Assembly: GCA_035538795.1 (NCBI GenBank)
Contig: DATLJS010000024.1
Location: 62,001 to 126,000, forward strand
Reading direction: 5' to 3'
Source: JAJZGK01 sp035538795
GTDB taxonomy: Bacteria > Pseudomonadota > Alphaproteobacteria > Rhodospirillales > Magnetospirillaceae
Length of the DNA: 64,000 bases
Below, piece by piece: positions 59,771-64,000 of this stretch. A program made the position numbers and the translations under genes. Numbering within the stretch: the first letter of the stretch is position 1; each line of letters starts with the position of its first letter. The notes under the pieces are model-generated. The model saw nothing but the letters and a program-made list of their open reading frames with translations, did no database searches and was not told the DNA's origin.

Positions 59771-61852
59771 TCACCGGGGTATGTGATCATCGTCCCGGCG
59801 TATTGCCCCGCCATCACCACTCCCGCCGGCGCCATCCGGTTTGTCTGACCTGTGGGGCTGGCGGGCGACCTGCTGGACCGCACCACCTGCAGCACCGACA
59901 GCTGCGCCACCTGCTGCCGCCGCACCAGCCCCATGATGCTCAATCGCCGCAGAGGCTGGGGCTGCACTGGGCATATCGAGCAGCGACATCACCCAGTCGC
60001 CCAGTTTGGTCATTGCCGCCATAGATCCACCCATCAGTGCAACAAGGATAACCATCGACAACTCAGAAAATGCCAATAGCCCCGTTACCCCGCCATAGTG
60101 CCCCGCCGTAATGACACGTACAGAGGTGTAGAAAATCTGGCAGAAAAGCCGACCCATTAGCATAAAGATCGCGTACCCAAAAACGAGGCCTAAGACAATG
60201 CCAGCTGGTCGAATCGTCACGTCGATTAAGCTGCGCCACCACCGATCACCGCGAGCACCCATCCCCACAGTATCTTCCGTGGAAAGATGAAGGGCCGCGG
60301 CCAGTGGGGCCGCAATCACTCCGACAACCACCCGCACCAACCAGTCACAGACAAGTAACAGGCCCCAGAACATTGGTAATGCTGGGACGACATATGCCAG
60401 CCCTACGCCGGCTAATAGCAATGCCAAGACGACACCCCACACACCTGGGCTTATCGCTTCTGTGATGGCATCAAGTCCGCCGGCTATAGCCCCTAGGATC
60501 GGGACATTTTTTATGGACCCTGCTACACCCGAAACGGCCCGCGCCCCGACATATGCGACCACGATCCCGTCGGCAGCATCGAGCAACATGTGCCCCGCGC
60601 CGGTTATCGTGGAAAATGGATTCGTCGTCGTGGTACCGCCCGTAGCCCCCATGAGGTCATATGCCTCTCGGATCCTGCTGACGTCGAGCCATGACCAAGA
60701 GCTATCCGTCGTCTGCCCGACGAGATAAGCCTCCTCCGCACTCGATGAAGTCTGCACAGCACCTCGACCGAGCTGTTTCTGCATCCACTGTTCAGCGCTC
60801 AGCATGGCGACCCGCTCGGATGTGTACACATCGCCATCCCACCATGCCCATTTCGGCTGCGAAATGGCTGGTGTAACAGCTACAGCCCCTTGCAGAGCAC
60901 CCTGGGCCTGACCGAGTGAAAACGCCCAGGCTGGTGCACCAGCCCAGCCGGTCGTGTCTGCTCCGGCCTGGTCAGACCAGGCCGCCAGATGGGACGATAG
61001 CGCCGTACCAGCGTCGGTTTGCGCCGCCTGCATGGCCGTTCGCGCCGCCGCCATGACGCTTGCGTTATAGGCCAGAACGGCAGCATGTGCGTCATATGTC
61101 GGTGCGCCCTGGCCGCCTGGCGGCAGCGAGTATTGAGCCCAAGCATCAGCCGCCGTCTTCATTCCCTCAAGGGCATGCACTGCCGCCGCCTGCTGGGCTT
61201 GCCGCACGGGTTTTAGTGTGATTGTTATCCTACCGTCCTGTTCAGTGGTCAGCGGAAAGAGGATCGAGCCGCACTGGCCCGGCACGCCGCCGACAGCTTC
61301 ATCTCCATCGGCCGAAAGAATATCTGCGGTGGCTGTGGTCGTGGCATGCAAGGTCACCGTTGCGCCGCCAGATGAGCCGGCAGAGCGATTTTGGATCGCC
61401 ATGCATGACGCGATCCGCCAAAGCCCAAGGACTTCGCGTGCCGCGTCAGGAGATGGAGGAGTGGCCAGGGCCAGCCCTTTTCCCACATCCTCGGTAACTT
61501 CGCTCCAAACATGGTCGGCGAGGCCCGCACCCGCGCGAGCAAGACCTATCACTACATCCTGCCCTGCCGTCAGCCCCAAAGGTGGCAGCGGCACCACCAA
61601 CCCCATACCCATCACAAATCTGACTGGCACCCACACGCCACCGTGGTGTCCAACCCATTTTCCATGGTGAGCGTTGCGAATGATTGCTGCGAGGCTATGC
61701 GCGATGAACAGAAGGCCCGCAATAGCCAAAACGCCTAAATTCAGGAGGTAAAGCGCTGACGTGATTACAGATTTATCACCAAAGAGAGCGTCAAGGGTTG
61801 TACTGCTCCAGGTGGTAGCGTCGAGGCTAAAGAGGCTGGACGGATCAATCAT
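59771..61852 (-). CDS. DotA/TraY-family type IVB secretion protein
   Basis: A 693-aa polytopic inner-membrane protein of the DotA (Legionella Dot/Icm) / TraY (IncI plasmid) family. N-terminal motifs: a helix (ALYLLNLGVLAIAGLLFIAH), then WVGHHGGVWVPVRFVMGMGL and LVVPLPPLGLTAGQDVV. A large periplasmic domain (about 120-430) follows. The C-terminal half has five or more helices (VWGVVLALLLAGVGLAYVV, FWGLLLVCDWLVRVVVGVI) and the conserved GRLFCQIFYTSVRVITAGHY. AGGAGG precedes ATG 61852. In IncI plasmids TraY is needed for transfer and is the target of entry exclusion. No other type IVB core gene is visible. Confidence 0.88.
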   Translation of the reverse strand: MIDPSSLFSLDATTWSSTTLDALFGDKSVITSALYLLNLGVLAIAGLLFIAHSLAAIIRNAHHGKWVGHHGGVWVPVRFVMGMGLVVPLPPLGLTAGQDVVIGLARAGAGLADHVWSEVTEDVGKGLALATPPSPDAAREVLGLWRIASCMAIQNRSAGSSGGATVTLHATTTATADILSADGDEAVGGVPGQCGSILFPLTTEQDGRITITLKPVRQAQQAAAVHALEGMKTAADAWAQYSLPPGGQGAPTYDAHAAVLAYNASVMAAARTAMQAAQTDAGTALSSHLAAWSDQAGADTTGWAGAPAWAFSLGQAQGALQGAVAVTPAISQPKWAWWDGDVYTSERVAMLSAEQWMQKQLGRGAVQTSSSAEEAYLVGQTTDSSWSWLDVSRIREAYDLMGATGGTTTTNPFSTITGAGHMLLDAADGIVVAYVGARAVSGVAGSIKNVPILGAIAGGLDAITEAISPGVWGVVLALLLAGVGLAYVVPALPMFWGLLLVCDWLVRVVVGVIAAPLAAALHLSTEDTVGMGARGDRWWRSLIDVTIRPAGIVLGLVFGYAIFMLMGRLFCQIFYTSVRVITAGHYGGVTGLLAFSELSMVILVALMGGSMAAMTKLGDWVMSLLDMPSAAPASAAIEHHGAGAAAAGGAAVGAAGGAVQQVARQPHRSDKPDGAGGSGDGGAIRRDDDHIPR

Positions 61853-62222
61853 GATCGACCTCCTCGCACGCACTTGCGAGGCGATTATAGACGTAGGCCA
61901 TCACCAGCCCAGGCAGGACCAGGAACAACACGATCCACGCCGCCACGAAAAATTTTTCATGGGACGCCCACCATCCCGCGATCGCTGCGGCAGTCAGGGT
62001 CACCACCCATCCGCCAATTTCTCGACCCAGATAGGTCCCCCGCATTGCCACCGGCTGGGGCGGAGCCTTGCCGGTCAAGAGCCCCACGATCAATCCACGA
62101 TTTTCTTTGACCAGATGGATGTCTCCGGCCACCTCGCGGCGGGCCTTACCGACGGATTGTTGTAGCTCGGCCACAGGCTTTCCTAGCTGTCGCGCCCGCC
62201 GGCGCAAGAAATTATCGCTCAT
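61845..62222 (-). CDS. Small two-helix membrane protein (IcmV/TraX-like layout)
   Basis: A 125-aa protein: a charged N-terminal part (LRRRARQLGKPVAELQQSVG, DIHLVKENRGLIVGLLTGK) then two adjacent membrane helices (GGWVVTLTAAAIAGWWA and FFVAAWIVLFLVLPGLVMAYV) and an acidic end. Its size, topology and position directly before the dotA-like gene (8-bp overlap) match the icmV-dotA and traX-traY order of type IVB systems. Sequence similarity to IcmV cannot be shown by eye, so the assignment rests on synteny and topology. Confidence 0.7.
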   Translation of the reverse strand: MSDNFLRRRARQLGKPVAELQQSVGKARREVAGDIHLVKENRGLIVGLLTGKAPPQPVAMRGTYLGREIGGWVVTLTAAAIAGWWASHEKFFVAAWIVLFLVLPGLVMAYVYNRLASACEEVDHD

Positions 62223-62484
62223 GGCTGGCCTCCGGGCTCAATGTCTCTGGGCTCACTGGGCCGCGCACCTCGCACCACCGGCCATTGTGCCAAACGAGCG
62301 GCAGCCGTGCGCGCCGCCAAATGAGCGGGATAGCATAGAGGTGCACCCCGCTGATGATTCCGAAGGTCACCATATTTTGCAGGTCGCCGGATGCGGCAGA
62401 TGCCACGGAGAATGCCGACATGGCGATCACCACTCCGACGCAGAAGGTAAGTAAAGTCACATGCTTAATCGTGTTTTTCATCAT
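62212..62484 (-). CDS. Small exported or membrane protein, unknown, 90 aa
   Basis: Begins with tandem ATG codons and a hydrophobic leader (VTLLTFCVGVVIAMSAFSVASA), a second hydrophobic stretch (MVTFGIISGVHLYAIPLIW) and a soluble tail with LPLVWHNGRWCEVRG. GAGG precedes the start. It overlaps the next gene by 11 bp, so it is the first gene of a three-gene operon with the IcmV-like and DotA/TraY-like proteins. No family recognised. Confidence 0.7.
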   Translation of the reverse strand: MMKNTIKHVTLLTFCVGVVIAMSAFSVASAASGDLQNMVTFGIISGVHLYAIPLIWRRARLPLVWHNGRWCEVRGPVSPETLSPEASHER

Positions 62485-62527
62485 GAACCTCGTTGGGCAA
62501 AGTTGCTTTGAATGGGCCTTTGAATGG

Positions 62528-62595
62528 CGCGGCCATCGAGCCGCGGTAGCACTTTGCTAGGCGGGGAGGTCCACGGGTGCAGGGCAGCGCCCTGC
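62528..62595. repeat. Two inverted repeats between rep and the dotA operon (origin candidate)
   Basis: CGCGGC-CATCGA-GCCGCG (62528-62545) and GCAGGGC-AGC-GCCCTGC (62579-62595). Stem-loops near a rolling-circle rep gene can be double- or single-strand origins, but these lie downstream of rep and could equally be its terminator. No T tract follows on the minus strand. Confidence 0.35.
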
Positions 62596-62688
62596 GTAAA
62601 CCCTTAAATGTCGTTGGGCCTAGAGATGCTGATTGAGGCGCGTGAAGATCGCCACGGCTGGCACCCGTGCTGCTCGCGTCCTGAAAAC

Positions 62689-63888
62689 TCATGACGGCCC
62701 CCGTTTACAAAGGGCCTGCCGGACAATTGACAGGAGGCCTGGGCGACCCTCTGTTTCAACTGCTTCAAGCAAGGCACAGCGCAAGTTTGCTCGCAGCACG
62801 GCGCGCCACTCAGCCGCTGTCAGTCGGCCAATTTCGGTTGATCCGGAGGTCAGCAGTTCAAGCTGGTCGGCCTCGGCCAGAAGCTCTTCATCTGATTTGT
62901 CATTGAGCCCAGCCTGCGCCTTCAGACCGCGCGACCATGTGAGCTGACGTCGCCCCTTGAAAAGGCGTGCATAATCAGCCCAGAGAGCAGAGGCCTCTTC
63001 CTGGCTTAGGAGCGCGTCTGGTTTGCCGCCTGCAATAGCGAGAAGTTCCCAAATTGTGCGGCCTTTTTGGCCGTTGCGGGGTTTCTTCTCGCCAGAAAGC
63101 GCCAATTCCTCAGCCGCCCCCCATTTGGCGATGTAATCGCCTGCCCGCGCTGCTCCCTGGATGTCAAAGCCATGGTCATTGCAATCGAGTCCCTCTTTTC
63201 CAAGGGCTTTTTCCCAGGCTGTGCGCAGCCCATGGAATAGGGATAGTGCCTGCTGCTCACCAACAGCACTAACCAGCAAAAGAGTATGAAAATGCAGATG
63301 CCATCCGTGGCGGCCATAGCTCAACTCTGTGGCAGTCACATGCCCGGCGATCTGGCCTGAGACCGCCCGCCAGTCGCGGCCTTGATGCAGACGCTGCTTC
63401 GCGCCTTTCATCCCGACGATTAGGCGGGCCAAGGTATCTTGGCGGCGATGACGACCTGTAAGTGTCAGGAGAAGGGGCATCAACCGTTGCTGCCGAGCCC
63501 ACTTGAGCAAGGCATTCAGTTCATCGCGTCGCCCGGCGCTTATCCTTGGCGAGCAGCATGGGCAATGCCAAACAGAGCCACACTGCTGAAGCCCTTGAAC
63601 GGATGCCCGGCCATCAGCAGCTCTGTGGATCGAGACTGCTGATCCTGCTGGGCGACGCTGGCAGGCCGCCACCCTCTCTCCTTTGAGCAGAGTTGCTGCC
63701 GCATCAAGGAGGGCAAAGCGGGCCCGCCGCTTCTTTTTCAACTCCTCCCTGTCAACGGATTTCGCAATGATACCAAGGGGGCTGACGCCCCGGTCCTTGA
63801 CCTTTTCCTCAGCCTCATGAAATGTGAATGCAGGCTGGCCGTAAGGCACGCCGGCACGTGCGGCCGTCGCCGCGCCGATGACTTCCAT
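62689..63888 (-). CDS. rep: Rolling-circle replication initiator (HUH Rep, Rep_1-like)
   Basis: A 399-aa plasmid Rep. Visible elements: a zinc-like cluster CGSVWHCPCCSPRISAGRR, the HUH metal motif in GRHGWHLHFHTLLLV and the catalytic tyrosine in AGDYIAKWGAAEELAL. It should nick a double-strand origin and start rolling-circle synthesis. Its presence inside an integrated element means that the element is an integrated plasmid or can replicate briefly when excised. The frame and motifs are intact. It reads towards the dotA operon. Confidence 0.9.
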   Translation of the reverse strand: MEVIGAATAARAGVPYGQPAFTFHEAEEKVKDRGVSPLGIIAKSVDREELKKKRRARFALLDAAATLLKGERVAACQRRPAGSAVSIHRAADGRASVQGLQQCGSVWHCPCCSPRISAGRRDELNALLKWARQQRLMPLLLTLTGRHRRQDTLARLIVGMKGAKQRLHQGRDWRAVSGQIAGHVTATELSYGRHGWHLHFHTLLLVSAVGEQQALSLFHGLRTAWEKALGKEGLDCNDHGFDIQGAARAGDYIAKWGAAEELALSGEKKPRNGQKGRTIWELLAIAGGKPDALLSQEEASALWADYARLFKGRRQLTWSRGLKAQAGLNDKSDEELLAEADQLELLTSGSTEIGRLTAAEWRAVLRANLRCALLEAVETEGRPGLLSIVRQALCKRGPS

Positions 63889-64000
63889 CTGCTGGCACAG
63901 ATGAGAAGATCAGCGAGCGCTGGCGGCGGCTATGCCTCTCTGAATGACAGGATGAGGGCGTCGCCCACGCTTCCCGGTCGATACCGAGGGAGGGGCGGGC
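63889..64000. other. Window end, no feature seen
   Basis: The last 112 bp upstream of rep contain no supported gene; the rep promoter is expected here or just beyond. Confidence 0.3.

Larger units (their letters stand above)
54801..64000. mobile_element. Integrative mobilizable element at tRNA-Arg (right end outside the window)
   Basis: The region after tRNA-Arg holds a tyrosine integrase, unknown AT-rich genes, a MobA/MobL relaxase with paired oriT-like repeats, a TraD-like protein, a DotA/TraY-like protein with small membrane partners, and a rolling-circle Rep. This set is foreign to the preceding chromosomal genes and fits an integrated mobilizable plasmid. No coupling protein, VirB4/TraU-type ATPase or other type IV secretion core gene is seen, so it probably depends on a helper. 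A copy of the tRNA 3' end (attR) was not found before base 64000. Confidence 0.85.

Noticed and set aside
62465..62692. A 75-codon minus-strand frame overlapping the rep stop by ATGA
   Set aside because: The overlap hints at coupling, but the product is low-complexity, spans two inverted repeats and overlaps the next gene's start; not enough to call a gene.
56684..64000. A second copy of the tRNA-Arg 3' end (attR) inside the window
   Set aside because: Looked for the segment from GGCAGAGGCCACAAG to the CCA end downstream of the integrase and did not find it, so the element is taken to extend past the window.

Overview
The window is GC-rich alphaproteobacterial chromosome with one acquired element at its right end. 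A PhaR/PhaC/PhaA/PhaB polyhydroxybutyrate (PHB) locus, a ChvG/ChvI two-component pair, GTP-dependent PEP carboxykinase, a DUF1674 (SDHAF4-like) protein, a zf-CHCC protein and abundant c-di-GMP signalling proteins together suggest a Rhodospirillales member, perhaps Magnetospirillum-like. That genus guess is inference from gene content, not from an alignment.

Layout. 1-3.3 kb: a partial FadL-type porin, a small SCP2/DUF6134 operon and a degenerate OmpR-type regulator; the porin and the SCP2 operon each carry the same palindromic site about 80 bp upstream. 3.7-8.2 kb: a ChbG/HpnK-like deacetylase followed by a compact queuosine cluster, queA-tgt-queF-queG. 8.3-9.3 kb: TetR and XRE regulators. 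9.7-14.7 kb: PHB genes, in which a small PhaE-like gene overlaps phaC by 215 bp in another frame. 14.7-22 kb: an EamA exporter, a K+/H+ antiporter, a DUF3734 patatin with a PhaR-like operator, cupin, GST, gloB, a methyltransferase and cobM. 22-28.3 kb: PAS-GGDEF, TPR/glycosyltransferase, ChvG/ChvI and HugZ. 28.5-36 kb: pckG, DUF1289, an MFS transporter, a glutaminase-STAS-cNMP fusion, gmhB and rsmB. 36-43 kb: hydrolases, a lipoprotein, an alpha carbonic anhydrase, a rubredoxin reductase/rubredoxin/rubrerythrin set and an ABC ATPase. 43-48.3 kb: polA, a Spy-like protein, folD, DUF167, YggT and tRNA-Ala. 48.4-50.7 kb: hemerythrin, a CRP/FNR regulator with an NnrR-type box between them, and a globin-coupled HD-GYP protein. 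50.9-53.2 kb: TetR, an isochorismatase-fold hydrolase and an AbrB-type membrane protein.

From 53.2 kb the sequence changes character. A 112-bp direct duplication carries the 5' half of a tRNA-Arg(CCG) gene in its left copy and runs into the intact gene in its right copy. Between the copies lie a small membrane-protein gene and a ruined integrase fragment, which looks like an older integration scar. Immediately after the intact tRNA comes an integrated element that runs off the window: tyrosine integrase, an unknown AT-rich membrane protein, a MobA/MobL relaxase, a TraD-like protein, a DotA/TraY-like type IVB secretion protein behind a two-helix protein of IcmV/TraX-like layout, and a rolling-circle HUH Rep. 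No other secretion-system gene is present in the visible part. Two perfect 48-bp inverted copies of an oriT-like sequence flank the TraD-like module.

The most interesting hypothesis is that this is an integrative mobilizable element that carries its own TraY/DotA (and perhaps TraX/IcmV) to replace subunits of a helper type IVB conjugation apparatus, by analogy with SGI1, which supplies replacement mating-pore proteins to an IncC helper. The genes and repeats are seen directly; the helper-remodelling role is inference.
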